From the NCBI GenBank assembly GCA_002778195.1, contig PCDI01000006.1:687950-751949 (forward strand): 64,000 bases of DNA, written 5' to 3'. A model generated the notes under the pieces. That model worked only from the letters and a program-made list of their open reading frames with translations, was not told the DNA's origin and did no database searches. The first letter of the stretch is position 1; each line of letters starts with the position of its first letter. Source of the DNA: Raffaelea ambrosiae. Taxonomy: Eukaryota > Ascomycota > Sordariomycetes > Ophiostomatales > Ophiostomataceae. Shown piece after piece: positions 1 to 11,236 of the stretch. Both the position numbers and the translations under genes were made by a program.

Positions 1-2
1 CT

Positions 3-197
3 GAAAAGGAGGCGGCCGAAGCAGCGGCCAAAGGCACGTCCAGTCAGGACATCAGTGCGACCAGTTTCGGTAGTACCGATAACGACATGTTCAAGCCAAG
101 CCGCAGCTTTACTCTTCTCTCTTCGTTCTCAAGACGCCGAGGTGCCAGGACGAACACAATGGACAGCAGTGACGCTTACTACCTAGATATCGTTTAG
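3..197 (+). CDS. C-terminal 64 residues of an unidentified protein (5' truncated by window)
   Basis: The window opens inside an open frame that runs in phase from base 3 to a TAG ending at 197. The visible tail starts with an Ala/Glu-rich stretch (EKEAAEAAAKG) and continues with Ser/Thr-rich, basic sequence (SFTLLSSFSRRRG) before ending in YYLDIV. This looks like a disordered cytoplasmic tail. No domain can be recognised, so no function is assigned. The frame is open to the window edge and the next 3 kb holds no continuation, which supports a real gene end. Confidence 0.5.
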   Translation, partial: EKEAAEAAAKGTSSQDISATSFGSTDNDMFKPSRSFTLLSSFSRRRGARTNTMDSSDAYYLDIV

Positions 198-3100
198 GCG
201 GTGAGCAGATATGATTACTGGATCATTTGGTAATTGCACTAATGTATTGCAATGTGCACTTCTTTTTTTCTCTTTGGATAGGTTTCTGTCCTGTTTGGAT
301 CTTGTTTCAGTTTTGTCTTTTGGCTTCTTTTGTTTTCCCTCATGAAGCATTTTGGGCTCAGTCGCGCGCTTGCATTTACTTTGCCCTGCTTACTTCCCGT
401 TGTTTTCATTCCTGATTTTTGCACTTGCTTCCGTTTTATTTTATTTTGCTTCATCACAGCGTGCATTGTTCTCATGACATGACGATTTTCTTCCCCCTGT
501 ATTACATCGAGTGGCATTCATCTTGCATCAACATGGAGGCAACATGGCAGCAGTATTATGGCCTCGACGAACGCCTGTTTTTTCTTCTTCTTCTTATTTG
601 CACTTGAACATTGTTTTATGATGCCATTATTACAAATTTGGGTTTCAACTCTTTTGTTTCAGTATGTATTATGGCGGAAGATACAGAACGCCCTGAATGC
701 CTCCCCATGAGCGGTGTCTGGTTGGCAGAGAAGCATGAAGGCATGAGGGCATGAAGGCGTCCAGATCCCGTTTAGATTACAAACCGAAGGCAACCTTGCA
801 GCACAAGGGAGGCTGTGCATGCAGTGAGTTTCCAATTTCTGGGGCCACGGAGGAACTACAGCCAAGATAGCAGAACCAGCCTGCTTGTGAACCAGTTAGG
901 GTGGTTGTTTTCTTGTCTATTTGATTGTTGATGGCTGGAGAATAAGCATATACACCAGATAACTACAAGCCCCGTCTCACGTAGCATCTACAATATATGA
1001 AATGCTATTTTGAAGATGCTCAGCCTCTCTTCTTCTTCCACAATGTCTCTCTTGATCCTCTTGCTTGCATCCATTCCATGGCTTTAGCTCGCATATTGGG
1101 CAGCGATTAACGAGAATGGCCTGGAGTTGGTTGTCTCATTCGGCGCCACCAATCCTTCACGATTGAGATACTCGGCATCCGCGTCGGCCTCTTGAAAAGA
1201 GCCCGCAACTAGCCTGCCCTGCCACTGCCAAGCACCATCGTCAAGAAGCTTGATTGGCAATACAGCAACCGCCCTACTTCCGGACTATGCCGATGGCCAG
1301 CTCCGGAGCGATCCAAAACAGTGCCACTCCACCAGGGAAAGAAAACAAAAACCAAGACTAACATTGGCCTCGCTGTCATGGTATAGCAGCTGTCGTAAGT
1401 CGGCGACGGCCGAGAGCCTCACACCCTCCATGACGCACGAAACTGCATGACATGGCCTGCAGCTGTTTCGCATCCTCCGCGTTCGGGTAACAGACGGAGG
1501 AAAACCACAGCAGATAAGCAAGTAGACACACGCAACAATTGCCAAAAAAGGTGTATCGTCCCGAACACCCCGAACGAGCAAGCACGCATGGGCATAGAAT
1601 CCTGAGCAGATGGCGACGACGTCGGACGTGGGTATTCGCGTTTACTGTCGGCGTAAAACCAGGCGGCCGAGGCTCGGAGAGCCAGCTCCAGACCGAGATA
1701 GCTCCACGAGCAGCGAGCATTGACGTAGCTGACCAATCCTTACACCCAACCCAGAAAGCTAACTCCCAAGTACGTATTGGCCAGTGTTATTCCCAAAATC
1801 AAATAATCTTATCTCGAAAGTGGGAACGAACTGGGAAGGAACGGGGCGGCCAGTCAGAACTGGACGTGGCTGCCCCATCTGTGCGCTGGGAAATGAAGGA
1901 GGGGGGGAGGGAAGGGGGAAATACGATGGGTAACGGTAGTTTGGAGACCGTTCTTTTTTGGAAATGGCAGCAACGGCCCGCCGTACAATAAAAAAAAAAG
2001 GAAAAATGGTCGGCTGCCCGTATTGCCGTTTTGCACCTTCCGTTGCAGCCAGGTCGAGGAAAGCACGAGTGACGTCATTTCTCTCTCTTTTTTCTTTTTT
2101 TTTTGCTCAGAAAGCTTCTAGCAGAACAGAGATCCAACGGGAAAAACAAACACATCGACACACCGACGTAAAAGACACAAATAGACACAAATAGACACAA
2201 AAACGGCACCTCTCCCCATATATTATTTTTTTCCCACTGGCTGCGAGTGCCCAGCTGACTGGAACCGTCCATTCGTCCGTCCCCTCCTCCAGCCTTAACT
2301 AAAGGTCCTTTGCTACGCCCGAAGTGAGCCTTAGAAATGTCGTCCTCGTGGCATCATCTAATTGACCAGAAAACGCGGTCCAATCCCGACGGCGCCAGTC
2401 CACCATCGTGAGCGCACATTAGCTCGCCTTGCTGGCCGGGACCTATGCGTCTGGGTGTGCGCTGCAGTCACCCCCCTCTCTATCTTTGTTTCATCGGGCG
2501 CCAACTCGGGCAGTTCTGCCACGCGCAAAACACAGCCCAGAGAGCGGGTGCTGTTGGTCATGCCATTGCGACGATAGCTTTTGCTCCATGTGGCGATGAT
2601 TGGGTCATATCCGATGTTACGCTTTTGGCGATGACAAGGCAGCCATATCTGATGTTGTCTTTCTGGCGGTGACTGACAGCCATGCTCGATGTTACCTTTC
2701 GATGACTGGACAGCATTGCTGCCACCTTACACGATGACAGCCTGTTGGTTTTGCTCGCCCTGGCTAAGGCCACATTGAGACCAGGCGGCATTGTTGGGGG
2801 GCAAAAGGTGGCAAAATGCCTTCGACGGGCAGATGCTCTTTTTCGAGAAGCTGATCAGACCCCTTATACTGGCCTAGCACGAGTACGGGGTGCATGGGCT
2901 GCGACCGAGCGGGAGCAGCCTTATTCTTGTGAGTGCATACGTGGACGAAGGCAGCCAGCGCATCATCTGTGCCTGTGCGTCGTTTCTCGACCAAAGGGCC
3001 AAGTACAAATCGTGCCCAACGGGAGCCCAATGAGGCTCATGTGGAGCGTGCCAGAGAGGGCAGACGAAGGTTGTCCCTCTCATAACAGGGCATGGATGGC

Positions 3101-3392
3101 TCTGTGTGGGAGACTCTCCTGTGCTGTGCCTTCTGTTGTTGCGATTTTCTGCTCGCCTATCTCTTGTTTCTATCCTCTCTCCTTTTCCCAGCCCCCCCGC
3201 CAAAAGGCACTTTTGTCCATCGTCACATTCACCGTCGATCTTCACAGCCTCACCCTCCGAAATATCGGCTGCTGAGAAGCGCACAAAGAGCAAAACGAGC
3301 AAGGAGAGCGAAGAACAAGAGCCGCCATCTGCGAAACTTGGATCCGTCTCCACTCACACACTTTAGGAAAGCCGGACGAAGCAAACACAAGC
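198..3392. other. intergenic, no recognised gene
   Basis: This 3.2 kb stretch holds only short, mutually overlapping frames with no recognisable domains. It contains AT-rich 3' sequence just after the first gene, a 12-base tandem repeat near 2175-2205 (CAAATAGACACA units), and a degenerate tandem repeat at 2611-2719. The last several hundred bases are pyrimidine-rich and form the presumed promoter and leader of the downstream ArgRS-like gene. Confidence 0.5.
2611..2719. repeat. degenerate tandem repeat, three units of about 34-38 bp
   Basis: Three successive units start at about 2611, 2649 and 2686. Each opens with a GATGTT core, is followed by a pyrimidine-rich TTTC/TTTT stretch and a GGCGRTGAC or CGATGAC block, and ends in AGCCAT or AGCATT. 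Copies differ by several substitutions and small length changes, so this is an old repeat. It lies in the gene-free stretch about 700 bp upstream of the ArgRS-like gene. Confidence 0.45.
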
Positions 3393-5456
3393 ATGGCCAC
3401 AGTCTCCGGGCTGGAAACGCTCCTGGGCAACCTCGGCCTCGATACGCCGGTCCCCCAATTCAAGAGCGCTGACGTTCTGGCCAAGCCCATCGACGTCTTC
3501 CGCGGATATCTGGCGGCTTTGCTCGGGCCGACGCTGGCGCTGGACGCCACCGCCATCTACGAGGCGATCAACTCGACCACGGACATCTCCTTGGGCGACC
3601 TTGACGTCATCATCCCACGCCTCAAGGTCAAAACAGAAGACGTCCGGCGGGATTTCAAATCAAATGTGTGTTATTTTCATCGAGATGGTGGATGGAATAC
3701 CTGCGTGTGTCCTGCCAGACTACCATGATACTTACGTGCGCGTGGCAAACAGAAACCGGTCTCGCCACTCTTCCAGAGGTTCTTGGTCGATGACATCCAT
3801 ATCCGGTGCTACTTTTCGCCTCACAACTTGCCCCGATTTCTGTTTCCGTACATTGAGAGCCGTGGAGCGGCTTATGGGCAGGAGACCTCGCTGGGGTTGA
3901 AGGACCCAGCTGCTCCGGAAAAGGGCAGCAAAAAAGTTGTCGTCGAGTTCTCATCGCCAAACATTGCAACCGAATTCAACGATACACATCTGCGCAGCAC
4001 CATTGTCGGGTCCTTTGTGTCCAATATCCACGAATGCATGGGATGCGAAGTGGTCCGCCTGAACTACCTTGGTGACTGGGGCAAGCAGATTGGCCTCCTG
4101 GCGGTTGGGTGGAAGCGCTATGGAGATGAAGACAAACTCAAGGCCGACCCCATCGGCCATCTCCTCGACACGTACGCCCGGATCGAAGAAGATTTTAAGC
4201 CAGAGTTGCAGGCAAGCAAGGATGCCAAAGAGGCCAAGCAAGACACGGCCACCATTGAGGGCCAGGGTATCTTTGCGGAACGGGACGCCTTCTTCAGGCA
4301 GATGGAAGAGGGCGATGCCGACGCCCTGGCACTCTGGAAACGGTTCAGACAGATCACCATCGATGACCTCGAGACGGCGTACAAGCGCATGGGCGTGCGC
4401 TTCGACGAATACTCTGGCGAGTCACAGGTGAATCCCGACACAGTGGCTGAGGTAGAGGCAGCCCTCAAAGAGAAGGGCATTCTAGAGGAAAGCAACGGGT
4501 CCTGGATCATCGACTTCGCCAAGCACAAGGGCGTGAAGAAGGGCCTTGGCATTGCGATTGTGCGAGGCCGCACAGGCTCCACGACGTATCTCCTGCGCGA
4601 CATTGCCGCCGCCGTGGATCGCGAGCGTGCCTACAGCTTCGACAAGATGATATATGTTGTGTCGTCGCGCCAGGATTTGCACTTTTCGCAACTCTTTGGC
4701 GCGTTGGACCTTATGGGACGATCCGACTTGCGCGAGAAACTGCAGCATGTGAGCTTCGGTCGCGTCAACGGATTGTCGGAGCACCTCAAGGGTGCTCGCA
4801 CGTTGGGCACCATTCTGGATCAGAGCGCCAAGCTCATGCGGGATGCCATTGCCGCCGAGATGGCCAAAGCTAGGGCCGAAGAAGAGAAAGAAAACGGCGG
4901 CGAGGGCAGTGATGCTGCTCAAGTCGAGCCAGCGGCACTCGAGGTTGCAGCCATTGGCGACATCACATCGGTCAGCGCGATCCTGGACCAGGACATGTCG
5001 CACCGGCGTAGTACGAACTCGAACTACGACCCCAAGCGCATGACCTCCCTTGACGGATATACGGGCCTCCAGCTTCAAGAGTGCCATGCTCGGCTGACTT
5101 TGACCATTTCTGAACTGAAAGATCAGGTGGCTGGAAACGAGGACGAGGGTGCCAATTATGTGTCTCTCGAGAAGGAGGAGCCGGCTGAGCTTCTGCGCAT
5201 GATGGCGCAGTATCCAGAGATGACTTCATCAGCCTTTCGATCCCTGGAGCCGAATGCGGTCTTGTCCTATCTTCATCGTCTGGCCGATGCGGTGACGCTC
5301 TGCTTGGATCCGCCGGAGGATGAGAGTGACAGCGACGAAGAGGAAGAAACGGAGCCGACTGTTGGCGAGATGAAATCGACTCTGCAGATGTATGAGACAG
5401 CGCGGCTGGTGCTGGAAAACGGACTTCGCCTGCTGGGCATGCCAATTGTGGCATGA
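3393..5456 (+). CDS. arginyl-tRNA synthetase-like protein with degenerate HIGH and KMSKS-equivalent motifs
   Basis: Two exons, 3393-3665 and 3753-5456, joined by an 87-bp phase-0 intron (donor GTGTGT, acceptor CAG), give 658 residues. The order matches class I ArgRS: N-terminal Add-1-like domain (about 1-110), Rossmann catalytic core with FSSPNIA and LNYLGDWGKQ, then an alpha-helical DALR-type anticodon-binding domain (MTSLDGYTG, C-terminal helices). Canonical eukaryotic ArgRS carries HAGHLRS, but here the site reads NDTHLRS (residues 167-170, bases 3978-3989). The usual GMSTRKG loop reads GLSEHLKG (residues 432-438). Both ATP-contacting signatures are therefore altered, while length, core fold and reading frame are intact. 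It may be a paralogue with lost or changed activity, beside a normal ArgRS elsewhere. An acidic DESDSDEEEE stretch precedes the C-terminus. Confidence 0.88.
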
Positions 5457-5803
5457 TTTTGCCCCTTGCATCTTTTTTACTGTTCTCGTTAATTGCTTCT
5501 GGTTGACAGGCACTCAGACTGTACAAATTTCTGGTCTTTCCTGGTATTCTTGCTATTTTAACTGTATCAACTTTGTAGTATGCGATACTCTTCACTTGCA
5601 TGCTTTCTGGTGGCTATGGCACAAATGGGTCTTGTTATTATATATATATATATATATTTTTTTAAAAAAAACCCCCAGACTGAACTTTCTCAACCTTTAA
5701 CTACCCAAAGTCCCAAACATTCCAAACTCCAAACTCCAAACTCCAAACTCCAAACATTTTAAACTCTTTAAAATTCCAAACTTCTCCATCCTCCAGAATA
5801 CCT
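5457..5803. other. convergent 3' intergenic with AT tract and TCCAAAC repeat
   Basis: This lies between the ends of the ArgRS-like gene and the SET-domain gene on the opposite strand. It holds an alternating TA run at about 5639-5658 followed by T and A runs, and about six copies of the 7-base unit TCCAAAC at 5719-5757. No gene is seen. Confidence 0.6.
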
Positions 5804-7569
5804 TTACTCTTCCAACTGGTCGAGCAGCTGATGCAACAGACCCATCTGCTCCATCTGTGCTTGGCTTGGCCAGCCACCGCTCCGCCAGCGCAGCTCCGCC
5901 ACGGCGGCGCGCAGGTGCTGGACAGCGTTGGTCCTGTCGCCGGCCTGGAGGAAGAGATGGCCCAGCGTGATGGACAGGCCCGGCGGGCCAAAGGGGCTCG
6001 CCATCATCTGGTTGTGGAGACCCGGCATAAGCTCGGCTCGCAGCAGACCTTCGCGCACGTAGGTGTTGCGCACTTCCAGGGCGGCGGCCAGAGCGCGCTC
6101 CATGTCGCCGTCGCTGACGGCCTCCTTGAGTTCCGTGTGCAGAACGCCGAGCCGTTCGCGGCGCTTGTCGGACTCTCTGAGGCCCTTCTTGCCGCCCGTG
6201 CAGAGGCTGCACTGGCACTGAAATTGCCACTTGCGCTTGAGGAACGCCTGGCGCTCGGCATACGGAAGAGGATCAGGGATGTCTGAAGATGTTAGTGGAA
6301 GGAAAGGAGAAAGAAGCAAAAGGGAATATGGAGACACGCAAGTTACTTACAGCTGATCGTCAGCTCCTCGCCGGGTATGATGGGGCGGGTGGCCCAGAGG
6401 GTCATGGCCAGAGTAGTGGGAGAGATGTGAGCGACGAGACTGTTCCATGGTCAGCTGTGCTTGTCCTCTGCAACATCAAGAAGAGGACGGAACGATGGGG
6501 TACTCACTTTGGTCTGCAGTCGTGGTTGAATCTCTGTTGGAGACGTGTGTTAGTACAGGCTCATTCAGGATCTCCATCTTCTTTTCTCCCAATGTCCCTC
6601 CCCCCCGGGATCACTTACGGCCACATTCGGGTACAGCGCCTTCATGGCGTAGCCGGCCAGGTCGACCTGTATCGCGTTGCTGGCAAAAATGGCCTCGTCC
6701 TTGGAGTACGGGCGCAGCGCGCCCGTCGTCGGGTCGATGATCGGGCTGTCCTCCTGATATTTGGGCAGCACGTGCAGGGCCCGGACCTGCTCGGCCACGG
6801 CCTGGGGCAGCTGGTCCACCGCCTGCATCCACATCTGGTGCCGCATCACCAGATCCTCCGTGCCCAGTCCGTGGCTGTCTTCCAGTGCGCCCCACGCGGC
6901 GGCCTCGTCGTCGCGCACCGGCTTGAAGTGCGCCAGCAGCACGGGGCGGTCCACCACGACGGCCTCGCCGGCGTGGATGAACCGCGTGGCCACGGCGCCT
7001 GCGAGGCCCTTGTCCGAGGGGCCGATGGTGAACGCCGGCGGCAACGAGGCAAACTCGGAAAACATGTCCAGGGCGTGCGGGTACAGCGCAAACTCGTGCG
7101 GGTGCAGCCACGACGCGGCCATCTCGGGGGTGGTGATGACGCTCAGGCCTTGCGCCCCCGACGTCCCCGACGTCCCCGACGTCTCCAACGTCCCATTCGA
7201 CCCCACGCCGCTCTCCGGCAGCGTGGCCATGGTGTAGACGCAAAAGGCGCTGTTCGCGCCGCAGTACGGACGGTGGGTCCAGGGCGCCCAGTGGCGGGGA
7301 TCGGCCGGGTCCTTGGCCGGGTCGTCGACGACGTCGGCGATGGTCTGGTTGCGGCGGGTGATCCAGCGGTGCTGGCGGCGGCCCTCGCGGCCGAGCGGCA
7401 CGGGGCAGGCATGAGGCGGGCCGTCGAGGAGCCGGCGGTAGTAGGACTCGGCATGTGTTGCGCAGACGCCGGTGGTGGCGGTGCTAGCAATGGCAGTCGC
7501 AGCAGCATGGACGCTGCCAAACAGCAAGCAGGCAGCGGCCAGCACGTTTTGGATCGTGAGTCGAACCAT
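5804..7569 (-). CDS. SET-domain protein with N-terminal signal peptide
   Basis: Four exons on the minus strand: 7569-6619, 6533-6508, 6439-6351, 6282-5804, giving 514 residues. All introns are GT..AG with CTAAC branch sites in two. Residues 1-22 (MVRLTIQNVLAAACLLFGSV..) form a good signal peptide, which is why the start at 7569 was chosen over an in-frame upstream ATG. The SET half-motifs are GLAGAVATRFIHAGE in exon 1, FNHDCRPN (residues 319-326) at the exon 2/3 junction, and PGEELTISY. A post-SET cysteine cluster CQCSLC (C378, C380, C383) and a helical C-terminal region follow. The family is the fungal SMYD/SET5-like group. A methyltransferase with a secretory signal is unexpected, so substrate and location are unknown. 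Residues about 140-160 have a Gly/Thr/Ser run from a short GTCCCCGAC repeat. Confidence 0.85.
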
Positions 7570-8510
7570 GGCGAATTTGTTTTGGTATTGACCGCGAGGG
7601 GGACAAAAAAAAAAGCTCAAGTGCTGTATGTGATTTGTGAAATTGGTGGGAACAAGAGACTTCCAAGCAAAGTGGTGATGTTGCTTTTGCAAAAAAAAAT
7701 CGAGTTGTCTGTGTTGTTTGTTTGTTTTGGTATTTCTTCAAGACAGGAAGAAATACAGTGCGCTGGTTTTTGTTGATTATATATTGAAAAAAAAGAAGAG
7801 GAAACAATTTTTTAACATTTTAAAAATGTGAAGTGAACCTTAAAACACACACACACACAGTGACTAGTTGGAAAGATCTCGGCCGTATGCTCTTCTTATA
7901 TTGTTTTTATTTTATTTTTAAAATTTTTAGGTTTTGATACTGTCTGTTTTATTTTGTGTATACACATACAGTCCTCAAACTCCCCAAGCTCTAGATGACT
8001 AAATCGGTCTTTTGCTATGATATAGAAAAAGAAAAAAAAGGAATACGTACCAGTTGGTGAACCGTTGTCACAACCGAAAGCAACCTTTTTTATATGGCTT
8101 GAAAAGTAAATAGCAAACAGCCCCCCCCCCATCCTTTGACTCCTGGCGAAGGACCAGCCCGCAGCTTTTCTTGTCCTCGAAAAGTGCCCAAACGACGGCC
8201 CATCTGGGCGAGGAAATATTATTCAGTTGTATTCTAGAATGAAAAATAAAATAAAAACGCCCCTGGCATGCATGCGAATGTTCGTGGGAGAAAAAAAAAA
8301 AAACGGTGTGGTGGTGTAATGGGCTGTTTTGGTGTGTAAGTCAACGCACGTAGGGGCTCTACCACGTGCACATACACGTGCGTGTTCGAACCAACAGCCC
8401 CACAAAGGCCAAAAAAAGGGGAGCGCCGTTGCGCTTCCGTCCACGCCAAAATAGGCATGTGGAAAAAAAGAAAAAAGAAAAAAAGAAAAGCGTCACAACT
8501 AGCCCCGAGA
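7570..8510. other. intergenic between two minus-strand genes
   Basis: This holds the presumed promoter and leader of the SET-domain gene near 7570-7900 and the 3' region of the acyltransferase gene. Poly-A/T runs, a short CA repeat (about 7846-7859) and CACGTG-type words at about 8361-8380 are present. No open frame shows a recognisable product. Confidence 0.5.
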
Positions 8511-10701
8511 TCATGATGAATGCGGCAGCACCGGGGGCTCTGGATCCTGGACAGACCAGCGCTCGTACAGCCAGCGTCCGAACGCAACGGCGCGCACATC
8601 GACGCCCCGGGTGACGGCATCGGCGCAATAGATGATGACGGGCCAGGTGAAGGCGGCCGCCAGCACGATGCCCAGGAAATACTGGACGTCGGTGGCCGTG
8701 CCGGTGAGGGCGGTCGTGTGGCGGACGATCCAGTGGCCGGCGGTCCAGATGAGGGGCCCGTGGACCAAGTACATGCTGTAGCTGATGGTGCCGAGGTACT
8801 GGGCGAAGCCGCTGGTGAAGATGCGCTGGAAGGCCGGCGTGCGGTCGACGATGAAGACGAGCATGGCGGCGCCGATGGTGATCCAGAAATGGTAAGGCTG
8901 GCCAGACTTCTTGTATGCCTCGGGGACGGTGGCGTACAGCGTGCGGAAGCCGACAGACTCGGCGCCCTTCTTGTCCGGAATCGACAAGAAATACAGGGCG
9001 GCGAGGGCGAAGAGGATGCTGAGGACGAAGCGGGCGGTGGTGCGGCGGGCGAAGAAAGACGGGATGGAGCCGGTGGCGGCGTGGTTGCTACTGTGGCTGG
9101 TATTCGCGGAGAAAAGCTGGGGCTGCTCGACCAGCGGGATCGACTGCGCGCCGCTGCCGCCGCCGCTGCCGCCGAGGCCGACGGCGATTTCGGCCATTTC
9201 CGGCTGGTAAGGGCTAGCAGCAGCAGCAGCAGCAGCAGCAACACCGTTGCCGTTGACTGTCGCCGGTCCTGCAGCTGACAGGATAGGAGTAGGTGGCTGC
9301 TTCTTGGGGGCGGCGCCGGTGCCGTCGAGGTGGAAGTGCAGGTCGCACAGAAACATGCCGGCCAGGAACAGGAACAGGCGCCAGTACACCCAGGCCATGG
9401 CGTAGCACATGAGCCCGGCCATGAGGGCCATGCGGATGCGCGGGCGCAGGCGGCAGAAAGCTGCCTGGCACAGGAAGACGACCATGGAGCAGTCGAACTC
9501 GACGGGCAGGGTCCAGAGGTTGGCGTCGTAGCCAAAGGGCCGGCCGCGGTCCATGTTGCGCGACAGCGGGTTGGTCAGGTTGCGCACGTGCTTGGCCCAG
9601 TCGACCAGCTGGGCGACCAGGCCGTCGGCGGCGCGCGGCGGGCGGCGCACGGCGGCGGCGACGCCGGACCAGCCCGACTCCTTGGTGCCGTACAGGTCCA
9701 ATTGGATCATGAGGGCGGACACGAAGCTGACGAAGATGGGCATGAGGAAGAGGCGCGGGTGCCGGCGGAAGACGGACGACTGGATGGCCTCGCCGGCGTC
9801 GGCGAAGCGGCCCTGGCGGGCGAGCTTGAGCGGCTTGTAGCTGAGGGCGTAGCCCGAGATGACGAAAAAGACGGCGACCTGGGGCGGGCCCGAGAGGACG
9901 ATGCGGATGACGGGCAGCTGGATGAACAGGTCGTTTTCCGGGGCGCTGCCGTAGCCACGGTGGAGGCGCCAGGAGAACCAGAGGAGGCTGGCATGGTGCC
10001 AGACGACCAGGAAAGCAGCCACACCACGAAGGCCATCTGGAAGGGGGGGGGAGGGGAGGTTAGAAAAAGGCAGAAGACGGACAAGAAACATGAATCGAGT
10101 CGGGGGAGAGAAGGGAATGTAAGTTCCGAGACTTCTTACCAAGCCACGCAGATGGATGCAGCTTCCGCGCGGGGCCCGAGTCGTTTGGCTGCATGAACGA
10201 GGGCACCAGATGCCGGAAGACGCCGATGCGGGCGTAGATGGGCGGCCAGCCGGACTGGGCCCGGGCGCATTGTCGTCGTATTGGGTCGGTCAGGAAGAGG
10301 TAGAGGAGGTAGACGGTGCGGAGCAGCAGGGCGGGGGCGAGGATGAGCAGCCGCAGGCAGTGGGCCGCGGGAGATGCTGAGGAGGGCGACGAGGAGAAGG
10401 AGGAGTAGGAGGCGGAGGGCTTGTGGCTGCTGCTGAACCCGGCCAGGCCGAAGCTCTGCCCGGGCGTGCTCGGCGCACTGGTCGAGCCGCTCAGCAGGCC
10501 GCTGCCGTCGGCCATGGCTGCTTCTTCTTCCTTGTTGTTGGGTCCGTCTTCCACCTCCTCCCTGCGATGGTCCTCGCTGATGGGCAGGGCTTCGTAGTCG
10601 TCGGGCCGTCGCAGATGCTGGGCCGTCCAATCCTGAAGACTGGAAAAGGCAGAATTGCGGTGGTGTTGGTGGTGGTGGTTGTTGCTCGGCATGATAGTCA
10701 T
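8511..10701 (-). CDS. membrane acyltransferase (acyltransferase-3 family)
   Basis: Two exons, 10701-10140 and 10036-8511, give 695 residues. The intron has donor GTAAGA and acceptor CAG. Residues 1-187 are a low-complexity cytoplasmic leader with Ser/Pro runs, one hydrophobic segment (LLILAPALLLRTVYLLYLF) and a short soluble stretch. The enzyme core starts at 188 with DGLRGVAAFLVVWHH, the family's hallmark Arg191 and His201, followed by about ten hydrophobic helices including VAVFFVISGYALSY and ISYSMYLVHGPLIW. Family members transfer acyl groups from acyl-CoA or membrane donors to glycans, lipids or small molecules; the substrate cannot be read here. A disordered insertion at about 405-470 contains an Ala run encoded by GCTGCT repeats. 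The start at 10701 is followed by a second in-frame ATG three codons later. Confidence 0.85.
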
Positions 10702-11212
10702 GGCTTCTGGCTGCGGACCCTTACGAGAGGAAGGGGAAGGCTTTTTGTATATACAAACTGCAGGTGGAACAAACAAACGAAAAAAAAAAAAAAACCGAAA
10801 AAACCGAAAAAACAGAGCCAGTCAGATCCTCCACAAGGGTAGACCAAGAAAACAGAGTTTGGTTGTGTTCCCGTTCCGGTGGCTGTGGATGGATGCTTGT
10901 GTGATGTGTGGGTGGGTTTGCCGAGCTGGCAGTAGCGCTGCAGACTAGGAAACAAGACGAGAGCTCAAACGGAGTCGGGGGCCGTCGTAGTGGAGGTGGT
11001 GGTGCATGTAGAGGTGGTGGCTGTGTTGGTGCGTGGTAGGCAGACTGTCGAGATGAATACCAAAAGAAAGACCATAAGCAGAATGAAGGAAAGGACGCAC
11101 CAGTCGACTGCTGCGTCGTGTGCTGTTAACGGCGAGAAGTAGACAGGGTCGACCATGGAGAGCTCCTATCTTGTTGGCATCGGACACGGCAAATCGTCCA
11201 AAACGGCGGAAC

Positions 11213-11236
11213 GGAAGAGAGAGAGAGAGAGAGAGA
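11213..11236. repeat. GA dinucleotide microsatellite
   Basis: A run of about ten or more GA units sits in the presumed upstream region of the acyltransferase gene. It is too short and unconserved to assign a role. Confidence 0.7.

Noticed and set aside
2745..3275. 176-codon plus-strand frame upstream of the ArgRS-like gene
   Set aside because: It has no domain or start context and sits where the ArgRS promoter and leader are expected.
6289..7776. 495-codon plus-strand frame opposite the SET-domain gene
   Set aside because: Antisense shadow crossing three introns of the SET gene, with no recognisable protein features.
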